Source: Sneathiella sp. HT1-7 (lineage in GTDB: Bacteria; Pseudomonadota; Alphaproteobacteria; Sneathiellales; Sneathiellaceae). Taken from it: DNA of 64,000 nt. Under the pieces are notes generated by a model. It was not told the origin of the DNA. It worked only from the letters and a program-made list of their open reading frames with translations, and made no database searches. Positions 50,788 to 58,763 of this stretch are shown here, one piece after another. Numbering within the stretch: the stretch's first letter is position 1; each line of letters starts with the position of its first letter. The stretch lies in NCBI RefSeq assembly GCF_020731145.1, contig NZ_JAJFZN010000003.1, forward strand, positions 124,001 through 188,000, in the 5' to 3' direction. Both the position numbers and the translations under genes were made by a program.

Positions 50788-51741
50788 ATGATGCAAACTG
50801 ATTTTTTAGATGTCGTGATTACTGAGAAGAAGGTTATCGCGAATGATTACTGCGTATTGAAACTCTGCTCGGTGCTGGGTGGGGACCTGCCTGAGTTCAG
50901 TGCTGGCGCGCATATTTCCGTAAAAACACCACAGGGAGGGATGCGTCATTATTCTCTCGCGAATAGTCCGTCGGAAAGGGACTACTATCTTTTGGCGGTC
51001 AAGGCGGAAAATGAAGGGAGAGGAGCCTCCCTTAGCCTCGTCAAGGATGCAAATGTCGGCGACATTCTTGAGATACAGCCGCCTGAGAATAATTTTGAAC
51101 TGATCCCGGCAAGTGAATACCTTTTTATCGCCGGCGGAATTGGTATTACGCCCATACTGGCGATGTGCCGAAAGCTGTTGTCCGATGGGCATTCAAACTT
51201 TCGTCTGATCTATTGCACGCAGTCGCTTGAAAGTACAGTTTTTGCCGATCAGTTGGCAGAGGCGGAACTTGCCCCTCACGTCATCCTTCACCATGACGAA
51301 GGGAATATTGCGAACAACTATGATTTCTGGCCGCATTTTGAAACACCCACCCATGCACATGTTTATTGTTGTGGTCCGAAGCCGATGATGGAAGCGATCC
51401 AGGATTTTTCCGGTCATTGGCCCGAAAGCCAAATTCATTTTGAAGATTTTAACCCGGTAGAAGTTATTCAGCAGGACGATGTATCTTTCACTGTTTATTT
51501 GAAGAAATCCAATATCTGGATCACCATCCCGCAGCATCAGACAATCCTCGAAACGTTGCGTAATCACGGCTATGACCTGAGGTCATCTTGCGAAAGTGGA
51601 ACGTGCGGATCCTGCAAGACCGGTTTGCTTGCCGGTGACGTCGAGCATCGGGATCTGGTACTCACCGATGATGAGAGAGAAGATTTCATCATGATCTGTG
51701 TTTCGCGGGCGAAGGGGGGAGAGATCACCCTTGACCTTTAA
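50788..51741 (+). CDS. Phthalate dioxygenase reductase-type FMN/2Fe-2S oxidoreductase
   Basis: The 317-residue protein follows the PDR/VanB order: flavin domain with RHYSLANSPSERDYYLLAVK (near residue 52), NAD domain with YLFIAGGIGITPILAM (near residue 112), and a C-terminal plant-type ferredoxin with Cys268, Cys273, Cys276 (CESGTCGSC) and a fourth Cys near 305 (MICVSRA). It passes electrons from NADH to the Rieske oxygenase encoded divergently. It overlaps the next gene by 11 bases if that gene uses its TTG start. Confidence 0.94.
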   Translation: MMQTDFLDVVITEKKVIANDYCVLKLCSVLGGDLPEFSAGAHISVKTPQGGMRHYSLANSPSERDYYLLAVKAENEGRGASLSLVKDANVGDILEIQPPENNFELIPASEYLFIAGGIGITPILAMCRKLLSDGHSNFRLIYCTQSLESTVFADQLAEAELAPHVILHHDEGNIANNYDFWPHFETPTHAHVYCCGPKPMMEAIQDFSGHWPESQIHFEDFNPVEVIQQDDVSFTVYLKKSNIWITIPQHQTILETLRNHGYDLRSSCESGTCGSCKTGLLAGDVEHRDLVLTDDEREDFIMICVSRAKGGEITLDL

Positions 51742-52942
51742 TAAGGCGGATAAATGCATCGATGCGATTGGGGTAGGCGTTGTTGGATTGGGGCGCGCTT
51801 TCATGCTCACGCGACCGGATTTTGAGGGCGATGCGCGCTTTAATCTTGTCGCGGCCTGTGACACAAGAGCTGAAGCACGGGATAGTTTTTCTACTCGATA
51901 CTCTGCGGCAGCCTACTCTGACGTAGAGAAACTTGCTGCCGATCCGTCCGTAGAGGCTGTTTACATTGCTAGTCCGCATCAACTTCACGAGGCGCATGCC
52001 ATCACGGCACTGACGGCCGATAAGCATGTTCTGATTGAAAAGCCGATTGCCATTAAACTTTCCGCTAGCCGCGCAATCATTGAGGCCGCAGCTGTCAGTA
52101 AAGGCAGTGTAATTGTTGGTCCTAGCCATAGTTTTGACCCACAAATCGAAGCCTGCCTGGATATAGTTAAGTCCGAGGAGTTTGGGCGTCTTAGGATGAT
52201 ACGAACGAGCTATTACACAGATTTCATGTATCGACCGCGCCGACCAGAAGAAATGCGGACCGAGGACGGCGGTGGAGTTGTTTTCAGTCAGGCCGTCCAT
52301 CAGGTTGATATCGTCCGTCTGCTTGCCGGGGGGCTGACGAAACAGGTATTTTCCCATACCGGTGATTGGGATGAAAAAAGGCCGACCGAAGGGGCCTATA
52401 CGGCACTTCTGAAATTTGAAAACGGTATTTCTGCCAACCTTCATTATTCTGGTTACGCCCATTACGATACTGACGCGGCATTTAGCTGGATGTCGGAACT
52501 AGGGATGAAGAAAGATCCTGCGCAGTATGGCGCAGCAAGAAAGCTGCTTAGGACGGTGAACGGCAAGTCTGAGGGAGACCTCAAAAATCAGCGCATGTTT
52601 GGTTCGGCTGTAAACTTTCAAGACGTATCTGGAAACGAGCACTTCGGAGAATTGACCCTGACGTTTGATCATGCGGATATCCGGGTTACGCCACAAATGC
52701 TTGAAATATATGGAGAGGATCATATTAGGAGTGAGCCAGTCCTGCCTGTCATTGGGAGGCGGAGCAATGTCCTGAGCGCACTTTGGGGTTTGGTCAGGGA
52801 AAACAAGGCGCCGGTTCAGGATGGGCGATGGGGCCATGCCACGCTTGAAGTTTGTCACGGTATTTTGAGTTCCGGGAGATCCGGCGAGGTTCAGATCATG
52901 CGGGAGCAGGTGCCCGTTCCGGGCTATCCGGCAACGACATAA
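51731..52942 (+). CDS. Gfo/Idh/MocA dehydrogenase, phthalate cis-diol dehydrogenase-like
   Basis: No ATG fits the frame. The TTG at 51731 is chosen because AGGGGGGAGAG lies 7-17 bases upstream and it gives MTFNKADKCIDAIGVGVVGL; a GTG at 51698 is possible. The 403-residue protein has the NAD motif GVVGLGRAF (near residue 15), EKPIAIKL with the family lysine, and GGGVVFSQAVHQVDIVRLLA with the catalytic region. It resembles the 4,5-dihydro-4,5-dihydroxyphthalate dehydrogenases, which rearomatise the diol made by the Rieske enzyme. Position between reductase and the decarboxylase-like gene supports this. The TTG may lower its translation. Confidence 0.87.
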   Translation: MTFNKADKCIDAIGVGVVGLGRAFMLTRPDFEGDARFNLVAACDTRAEARDSFSTRYSAAAYSDVEKLAADPSVEAVYIASPHQLHEAHAITALTADKHVLIEKPIAIKLSASRAIIEAAAVSKGSVIVGPSHSFDPQIEACLDIVKSEEFGRLRMIRTSYYTDFMYRPRRPEEMRTEDGGGVVFSQAVHQVDIVRLLAGGLTKQVFSHTGDWDEKRPTEGAYTALLKFENGISANLHYSGYAHYDTDAAFSWMSELGMKKDPAQYGAARKLLRTVNGKSEGDLKNQRMFGSAVNFQDVSGNEHFGELTLTFDHADIRVTPQMLEIYGEDHIRSEPVLPVIGRRSNVLSALWGLVRENKAPVQDGRWGHATLEVCHGILSSGRSGEVQIMREQVPVPGYPATT

Positions 52943-52956
52943 CAGGGAACAGATAG

Positions 52957-53949
52957 ATGAGTAAATTAAAGCTTTCAATTGCCATTGGAGACTATGATCG
53001 AAACCGTGCCTTGATTGATGGGCGGGTGCAGATTGACGGGGTCGATCCTATTTTTATGGCACTTACGCCTGAAGAAATGTTCTTTCGCGCCTTTCGGCAT
53101 CAGGACTTTGATATTTCGGAAGTTTCTTTTGCAAGTCAGGTTGTCAGCATTGCGCAAGATCGTTCAAAATATCAGGCGCTGCCGATATTTTTGTCGCGAG
53201 CCTTTCGCCATAGCGCCATCTATATCCGGACAGATAAAGGTATCGAAAGCCCGGTACAGTTAAAGGGTAAAAAAATCGGAATTGCGGAATATCAGCTTAG
53301 TGCGAACGTCTGGGCTCGCGCCATTCTGGAAGACGAATATGGCGTCAAGCCGTCCGATATACATTGGGTGCGGGGGGGTATGAATTCGCCCGGGCGACCC
53401 GAAAAAATAGCCATTCAATTGCCCGAAGATGTCAAAATGACAACTGCGCCCGAGGATAAATCCCTGAATGACCTTCTTATCTCCGGCGAGATAGATGGGT
53501 TTATCGGACCGCGCAGCCCGAATTGCTTTGATGAGCAAAATTCGAATGTCGGCAGACTTTTCGGCAATACAGTAGAAGTCGCAAGTGTCTACTGGAAGAA
53601 AACCGGCATCTTTCCGATTATGCACCTTCTTGGAGTGCGCCGAGAACTTCTGGAGGCGCACCCGTTTCTTGCTGGTGCCCTTATGAAAGCCTTCAGTGCG
53701 TCAAAAGCGTCCGCTGAGGCACTGTTGGCAGATACCTCCGCTACCAAGGTAACAATGCCATTCGTCGAAGATCACCTGAATGAGGCGAAGAAGTTGATGG
53801 GGGAAAATTTCTGGTCGTATGGCATTAACGGCAATGAAGCGGCCTTAAACACATTTCTAGACCATCATCATCGACAGGGGTTGTCGTCGCGGCGGGTCAC
53901 AATCGATGAACTTTTTCCAAAGAATGTGGCGGAAAGCTATAGCTTGTGA
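52957..53949 (+). CDS. 4,5-dihydroxyphthalate decarboxylase-like protein
   Basis: The 330-residue protein lacks a signal peptide (MSKLKLSIAIGDYDRNRALI) but has a periplasmic-binding-protein-like fold: QIDGVDPIFMALTPEEMFFR, FDISEVSFASQ, LPIFLSRAFRHSAIYIR and LKGKKIGIAEYQLSANVWA. This is the known pattern of the Pht5 family of 4,5-dihydroxyphthalate decarboxylases, which convert the diol to protocatechuate. It follows the dehydrogenase by 14 bases. The set oxygenase, reductase, dehydrogenase, decarboxylase is a complete phthalate-to-protocatechuate kit, although close substrates cannot be excluded. No protocatechuate ring-cleavage gene is in the window. Confidence 0.88.
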   Translation: MSKLKLSIAIGDYDRNRALIDGRVQIDGVDPIFMALTPEEMFFRAFRHQDFDISEVSFASQVVSIAQDRSKYQALPIFLSRAFRHSAIYIRTDKGIESPVQLKGKKIGIAEYQLSANVWARAILEDEYGVKPSDIHWVRGGMNSPGRPEKIAIQLPEDVKMTTAPEDKSLNDLLISGEIDGFIGPRSPNCFDEQNSNVGRLFGNTVEVASVYWKKTGIFPIMHLLGVRRELLEAHPFLAGALMKAFSASKASAEALLADTSATKVTMPFVEDHLNEAKKLMGENFWSYGINGNEAALNTFLDHHHRQGLSSRRVTIDELFPKNVAESYSL

Positions 53950-54079
53950 TCGCTTCGTTCCAAAAATAGCAATATAACTACTTGGCAGTTTCCCTGTATT
54001 CTAAAAAACGAGTACTTTCGGACAAAGGCTGGCAAAGCCAATAAATCCGGGCGGGGATATATATACTGGGAACTGTTCA

Positions 54080-55819
54080 TTGCTGACACAGGAATTAAAT
54101 TCCGGTTTTCTGATAGGAGCTGCTATCGGCTCCGGCAGCAATGCGCTGGCCGTTGAACGGGGTGGGGCGGATTTTCTGCTCGCCATCAACGCAGGTCGCT
54201 TGCGTAATATGGGCGTTCCTTCCATCGCAAGCATGTTGCCGGTTCTGGATGCCGACAGCCTGACGGATGATTACGCACAAGAGGAATTGCTTGCCCTCTG
54301 CAAAAAGCCGGTTCTCCTCGGCGTGAATGTATGGAGACGTGACTTTAATCCAGTGGCTCAGGCGGAAACGATAAGAGAGGGGGGATTTGCCGGCGCCGTT
54401 AATTTTCCAAGCTGCATGCATTATTCCAGACCGATGCAGCAGATACTGTCCCGTGCGGGCCGTGGTATTGAGCAGGAAGTTGCACTGCTTAAGGCCGTTC
54501 AGGATGCTGGCATGATGTCCATGTTTTACTGCTCTACGCGTACGCAAGCCCGGCTCGCGGCAGACGCAGGACTTGATCTTGTTTGCCTCAATATTGGCTG
54601 GAACGTTGGGGGTGCGCTCGGACACCGCAGCCGTTCCACAATTGAGGAGGTCGCCATGGAGGCAAGGGAAATTGGCCGCCTGATTAAGCGCATCAGCCCG
54701 AAGACACGGTTCCTATTGGAAGGTGGCCCAATTGCTGCGCCTGAAGATTTATCCCGTGTACTCTCTCTCGCGCCGCTAGATGGATATGTCGGGGGATCGA
54801 CGATCGATAGACTGCCTCTGGAAGCCTCAGTTGCCAGTATGATCGATGGATTTCGGCGCGCAAGCCTTCGGCCGACAAGAATAGATGAAGAAAGTCTTGG
54901 TCTTGTCAATTGGTCGAAACAATTTGGTATTGTAGGCCAGTCAGAAACTCATCTTGCGGTATTGAGACGATTGCAGGCACTTTCGTCGGCACGTGATCCG
55001 GTTCTGATTGTCGCAGAACCGGGGCAAGGTTCGTTGCCTTTCGTGCGCGCATTAGGTGCGACCAAAGCGAGAAGTCGGTCCCTGAATATGGTTCAAATTG
55101 ATGTTGCCGAACAGGATCTTCCTGCGCGGGCACGTAATGTATTGTTTGGACATCGGGATGCCAGCAACATACGTCCCCCAATTCTGGCCGACCCATCCGT
55201 TGAAATTGCCGTCATCCGCGCGCCTGAAAAATTGACTCAGGCACTTCAGCGGCGCCTTGCGCGCGCTTTGCGGGACGGCGTTTTTCGCATGGCGGGATCA
55301 CGCCGATCCTTGAAAATAGAGCCTCGCATAGTGTTGCTATGCGATATCCATGTTCAGGATGAAGCGCAAGTTGAAGACTTGCTTGGCGCCGGATTGGAGC
55401 CGGAACTGGTTTCTTATATGGAAGGCTGGGTTTTGCGGTTACCGCCTATTCGGGAGCGAATTTCTGATCTACCCCTTTTGATAGACGCGGAAGCGGAGGG
55501 GAGCCAGTGGGAGTTTTCCTCTGGCGCATTGCAAAGATTGCAGGCCCATGACTGGCCTGGTAATGAGGCTGAACTCCGCACAATTATTGGACGCCTTGCC
55601 GGCCGCTCTTCGAGACTGCCTGTTCAAACTGAGGAGTTAGAGCCGTTGTTGCAGTCTGCGCCGAGTGTCGGCCGGCAGCGAAAGGGGAGGACGGAGAAAG
55701 ATTTGATTGTCGACGCTCTCTGGCGGAATAGTTTCAATCGCTCCAAGGCGGCAGAAGTCCTCGGTATATCTCGTAAAACGCTCTATAACAAAATCAAGAA
55801 ATACGGGCTCTCAGGATAG
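54080..55819 (+). CDS. TIM-barrel (PF09370-type) / degenerate sigma-54 activator AAA / Fis HTH fusion regulator
   Basis: The best start is a TTG at 54080 with GGGA upstream; no ATG is in frame. Of 579 residues, 1-265 form a PEP-hydrolase-like/TIM-barrel signal domain (IGSGSNALAVERGGADFLLA, NAGRLRNMGVPSIASMLPV, FLLEGGPIAAPEDLSRVL, GYVGGSTIDRLPLEASV). Residues about 285-510 align with a sigma-54 activator AAA domain, including LPPIRERISDLPLLIDAEAE and the WPGNEAEL block. Residues 530-579 are a Fis helix-turn-helix (NRSKAAEVLGISRKTLYNKI). Walker A is replaced by AEPGQGSLPF and no GAFTGA loop is seen, so it should bind DNA but not remodel sigma-54 polymerase. It lies next to the Liv-type operon and the second TIM-like gene. 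Confidence 0.8.
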   Translation: MLTQELNSGFLIGAAIGSGSNALAVERGGADFLLAINAGRLRNMGVPSIASMLPVLDADSLTDDYAQEELLALCKKPVLLGVNVWRRDFNPVAQAETIREGGFAGAVNFPSCMHYSRPMQQILSRAGRGIEQEVALLKAVQDAGMMSMFYCSTRTQARLAADAGLDLVCLNIGWNVGGALGHRSRSTIEEVAMEAREIGRLIKRISPKTRFLLEGGPIAAPEDLSRVLSLAPLDGYVGGSTIDRLPLEASVASMIDGFRRASLRPTRIDEESLGLVNWSKQFGIVGQSETHLAVLRRLQALSSARDPVLIVAEPGQGSLPFVRALGATKARSRSLNMVQIDVAEQDLPARARNVLFGHRDASNIRPPILADPSVEIAVIRAPEKLTQALQRRLARALRDGVFRMAGSRRSLKIEPRIVLLCDIHVQDEAQVEDLLGAGLEPELVSYMEGWVLRLPPIRERISDLPLLIDAEAEGSQWEFSSGALQRLQAHDWPGNEAELRTIIGRLAGRSSRLPVQTEELEPLLQSAPSVGRQRKGRTEKDLIVDALWRNSFNRSKAAEVLGISRKTLYNKIKKYGLSG

Positions 55820-56509
55820 GGCGCTCGAAACGAGCTCAGGGCGGCATATCAGGCCATCTACTTTATCGGGCCATTGCCTTTCATGGGCAAGTTCGCTGGT
55901 TTCCCCGAGACACAGCAAAATACCCGACCACCCAGCATCCTGCAAAACATGGAAAATCTCCTGCGTCATGGAGCCTCGCTGATGAAGAGATGGAAAGCCC
56001 GCTGCAAAATCAGCAATTCGCGGAAGGACAATGACAACTTCCGGATATACTTCGGTCATGGCAGCTGCCGCCGTCGCATCGGTAACAACGGCCGCAATCT
56101 TAAAGCCGGCAGAGCGAAAACTCGCGAGCATGTCTCGCTCCCGTTTATAGTCCAGTCCAACGTCAGATAGCTGTTGCGAAAACTCAATATCCTGCTGTTC
56201 AGTGCTAGGTAAATTCGAAACCCATTCGACTTTGGCATCAGAAAGGCGGCGATGTTCTCGCGTCAAATTCAGGAGTGGATCCGCAAGAAACAACCCGAGC
56301 GCCGCGTCCCTGCATAGATTTGGTGTTTCAACAACGGTATCAATTAATGCTCTGGGACCACTGTTGGTCGGTAGCAGGAGACCAACTTCGCTGGGAAGGT
56401 TCTCGTGATGAAATTGCGGGGCGATGGTCAGGATAGACGATGGCACGCTCGTCAGGGCGGGCTTTCTCTCCGATCTTAGCACAATGCGCCAGTTCATTAA
56501 TTCGATCAT
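55811..56509 (-). CDS. Divergent TIM-barrel (PF09370-like) protein, function unknown
   Basis: The 232-residue protein converges with the fusion regulator, overlapping its end by 9 bases. It has a conserved order of blocks that parallels the PF09370 barrel: ALIDTVVETPNLCRDAALGL, LGLFLADPLLNLTREH, GLDYKRERDMLASFRSAGFK, IAAVVTDATAAAAMTEVYPE, DAGWSGILLCLGETSEL and VDGLICRPELVSSAL. The typical glycine-rich first strand (GAGSGLSA) is missing, so it may be an N-terminally shortened or rebuilt barrel. It follows the GntR gene by 35 bases on the same strand and is probably co-transcribed. It could be a regulatory partner of the fusion protein rather than an enzyme. Assignment to the family is tentative. 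Confidence 0.55.
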   Translation of the reverse strand: MIELMNWRIVLRSERKPALTSVPSSILTIAPQFHHENLPSEVGLLLPTNSGPRALIDTVVETPNLCRDAALGLFLADPLLNLTREHRRLSDAKVEWVSNLPSTEQQDIEFSQQLSDVGLDYKRERDMLASFRSAGFKIAAVVTDATAAAAMTEVYPEVVIVLPRIADFAAGFPSLHQRGSMTQEIFHVLQDAGWSGILLCLGETSELAHERQWPDKVDGLICRPELVSSALS

Positions 56510-56544
56510 TCTTTATTCCAAAATCGCTATTACTGAACAGCAGA

Positions 56545-57207
56545 CTAATTGAGCATATCATCCCGAACCGCGGCAAGATGCTCGCGCATTAATCGCTGGC
56601 AATCGACGGCATCGCGTCGTTCAATTGCCCGCACAAGGTTTTTATGCTGGATCGAATATCGTCTACGTCTCTGATCATTCAGGGTTGCCTCTTTTAGTTG
56701 TCCCCAGACGGCATGCTCCCTGATCGCATTCACGGCGTTGAAAAGGGCCAATAGGAGAGTATTCCGCGCGGCTTCCGCAATTGCGCGATGTAATGCGCCA
56801 TCCCACATTTCATAGGAGGCTGTATCTTCTGCCGCTTCGCCTTTTTCAAGGCATTGTTTCATAAACTCAATACCATTGATTGTCGCGCGATGAGCGGCAA
56901 GGTCAGCGATCTGCGGTTCGATAATGAGGCGTACTTCCATAACCTCGGACGGATTAGTCATGTCGGCGGGCAGGGGAAACACTTCTATATTCTCGGAGGG
57001 ACGCTTCCCAACGAAAGTACCTCTCCCGACATGGCGCCAGACCTCCCCCTCAGACTCTAAGGTGTCTAAAGCCGTTCGCAAAGTAGACCGTGATACTTTC
57101 AATATCTCTGCGAGCTTTCTCTCAGAAGGGAGCTTTGACTGCGGCGCGAAATAGGTCGTTCTAATTAAATTCCTGAGTTCCGTGACAGTGGAAATTTTTG
57201 AGGACAT
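56545..57207 (-). CDS. GntR family regulator (FadR/FCD subfamily)
   Basis: The 220-residue protein has the GntR winged helix (YFAPQSKLPSERKLAEILKV, then SRSTLRTALDTLESEGEVWR) and an FCD effector domain (VRLIIEPQIADLAAHRATIN, DGALHRAIAEAARNTLLLAL, QHKNLVRAIERRDAVDCQRL, MREHLAAV), where the D...H...H residues bind a metal and a carboxylate ligand. It is the first gene of a two-gene minus-strand unit and faces the Liv-type operon across 542 bases with two CCAAT...ATTGG inverted repeats. It most likely represses that operon and itself. Confidence 0.93.
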   Translation of the reverse strand: MSSKISTVTELRNLIRTTYFAPQSKLPSERKLAEILKVSRSTLRTALDTLESEGEVWRHVGRGTFVGKRPSENIEVFPLPADMTNPSEVMEVRLIIEPQIADLAAHRATINGIEFMKQCLEKGEAAEDTASYEMWDGALHRAIAEAARNTLLLALFNAVNAIREHAVWGQLKEATLNDQRRRRYSIQHKNLVRAIERRDAVDCQRLMREHLAAVRDDMLN

Positions 57208-57250
57208 GTTGGCTGATTCTCTTTGATCCGGTTATCAATCTAACAATAAC

Positions 57251-57272
57251 ATACCAATTTTTTGATTGGTAT
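57251..57272. promoter_or_regulatory. Candidate GntR operator 1 (ATACCAAT-N6-ATTGGTAT)
   Basis: Exact 8-base arms, ATACCAAT (57251-57258) and ATTGGTAT (57265-57272), flank TTTTTG. The site ends 44 bases upstream of the GntR start on its own promoter side, where autorepression is expected. Confidence 0.6.
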
Positions 57273-57339
57273 AAATTTATGTAAGGTATAACTATTTGAA
57301 AAACATATAAAATTATAAGTTTCAGTAAAAAATTTGACA

Positions 57340-57356
57340 CCAATTCAATAAATTGG
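57340..57356. promoter_or_regulatory. Candidate GntR operator 2 (CCAATT-N5-AATTGG)
   Basis: CCAATT (57340-57345) and AATTGG (57351-57356) are exact complements. Core CCAAT/ATTGG matches operator 1, with a spacing one base longer. The centre-to-centre distance of about 86 bases could allow looping. Confidence 0.5.
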
Positions 57357-57690
57357 ATTGTTAGTGCGGCAGGTTAACTAATGAAAATGGGAGCTTTATG
57401 AAATTCAGGGACTTTGATGCATTCTCAAGAATTATTTCTGGTGCGTAAGGGGTGATTTCCAAGTTTTAAGTATCAGTACTTCACCGTGATTCGCATATTA
57501 GTTTTATAAATTACCCATTTTTACCCGATTGAGAAAATTTACTATATTGCACGGCCTAGCTGGACTAAGGCACTGTTAAATGAACTAAAGCGATAACACA
57601 GCACAACAAATCAAACGAGAAAAGCTGGTGGTCGCAAAAGAAAACAGGGAGAGCGCTTTAAATAAAAGCGCGGAGCGGGATTACAAATTG

Positions 57691-57753
57691 ATGTACCGGT
57701 TTGACAAATCGTTTGACGATTCACGCACAACGCCCGTGTGGCATAAGCCATGA
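57691..57753 (+). CDS. Candidate short leader peptide overlapping the livH-type start
   Basis: From ATG 57691 the frame reads MYRFDKSFDDSRTTPVWHKP and stops at 57751-57753, so stop and next start overlap as ATGA. The frame is open back to 57589 with a GTG at 57628, which would give 41 residues. AGCGGGA lies upstream of the ATG. The livH-type gene has no ribosome site of its own (CGTGTGGCATAAGCC precedes it), so coupling to this frame is plausible. The peptide is hydrophilic and I recognise no family. Confidence 0.35.
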   Translation: MYRFDKSFDDSRTTPVWHKP

Positions 57754-58760
57754 GAAATTTCGTTGAACGTCATACCTTCTGGGCAATTGTCCTGTTGCTT
57801 GTCGCCGTAATTTTTCTTTGGATGATTTTTGCTGTCTGGCCGGATTGGCTTGTCGATGCGCTTGGTCGCAAGAAGACTTTCGTTAACACACTCCTTAATG
57901 GGGTCACGCTGGGCGGTTTATATTTCCTGGTCGCGAGTGGGTTCACATTGATCTTCGGTTTGATGCGAAATGTTAATCTGGCGCATGGCTCGATGTATCT
58001 TCTTGGGGCCTATATTGGGTATGAGGTGGCAGACCTGACCGGCAACTGGTTCCTCGGACTTGCCGCTGCTTTTATTAGTGTCGCCATCAGCGGTGTGCTG
58101 CTTCAGGTGCTCATTTTCCGGCGAATGGCTAACGATGACTTGCGGCAGACCCTTGTCACAATCGGTATCTCCATTATTGCCGCAGATGCCATGCTGGCAA
58201 TCTGGACGGGGACAACTTATCAATTCTCGCCGCCTGACTGGTTGTTCGGTGCGGCTAATTTGCCGATTATTTCCGTGATCAAGTCTTCGGGCGCTGCTGT
58301 CTATATTAAATACCCGGTTTTCCGGCTTGTGGTCCTGGTAATTGCCGTTGCTGTTGGAATTAGTCTTTGGATTTTCCTGAACCGGACGCGCATTGGCATG
58401 ATGATCCGCGCCGGAGTCAATGACCGGGAAATGCTGGCTGCAACAGGTGTGAACGTACAGCTTGTGTTCGTTCTCGTTTTCGCGATAGGTGCCGGACTGG
58501 CCGGATTTGCGGGGGTCATTGGAGGCACAGCGCTCTCCGTCGCCCCAGGCGAAGACATACGGTACTTGTTGGCATCATTGGTTGTGGTGATTGTCGGCGG
58601 ACTCGGCTCGATCACGGGCGCAGCGATCGGTGCCTTGATCATTGGCCTCGCAGAACAGTTCGGGCTTGCCTATTTCCCGACTTACGGAGTGGTGCTCACC
58701 TTTCTGATTATGGTAGTCGTTCTTGCGGTGCGCCCGCAGGGACTGATGGGGGGGCGCTGA
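57750..58760 (+). CDS. Branched-chain amino acid-type ABC permease (LivH family)
   Basis: The 336-residue protein has the LivH signature TLLNGVTLGGLYFLVASGFT with LIFGLMRNVNLAHGSMYLLG (near residue 70) and VVVIVGGLGSITGAAIGALI (near residue 270). It is longer than usual LivH (about 290-308) by an extra N-terminal membrane segment (WAIVLLLVAVIFLWMIFAVW). It forms half of the channel with the LivM-type protein. The start overlaps the stop of a short frame, and the next gene begins 3 bases after its stop. Despite the name, such systems also import amides, urea and aromatic acids. Confidence 0.92.
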   Translation: MRNFVERHTFWAIVLLLVAVIFLWMIFAVWPDWLVDALGRKKTFVNTLLNGVTLGGLYFLVASGFTLIFGLMRNVNLAHGSMYLLGAYIGYEVADLTGNWFLGLAAAFISVAISGVLLQVLIFRRMANDDLRQTLVTIGISIIAADAMLAIWTGTTYQFSPPDWLFGAANLPIISVIKSSGAAVYIKYPVFRLVVLVIAVAVGISLWIFLNRTRIGMMIRAGVNDREMLAATGVNVQLVFVLVFAIGAGLAGFAGVIGGTALSVAPGEDIRYLLASLVVVIVGGLGSITGAAIGALIIGLAEQFGLAYFPTYGVVLTFLIMVVVLAVRPQGLMGGR

Positions 58761-58763
58761 TAC

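Larger units (their letters stand above)
57208..57749. other. Long control region upstream of the Liv-type operon
   Basis: The 542-base gap holds two CCAAT/ATTGG inverted repeats (57251-57272 and 57340-57356), a small inverted repeat AAGTA/TACTT (57468-57481), a possible promoter TTACCC-N17-TATATT (57521-57549) and, at its end, a short reading frame that overlaps the livH-type start. Most of the middle is AT-rich and without coding signal. Confidence 0.6.

Noticed and set aside
51725-52462. 245-codon open frame on the minus strand
   Set aside because: It is antisense to the diol dehydrogenase and encodes no recognisable motif.
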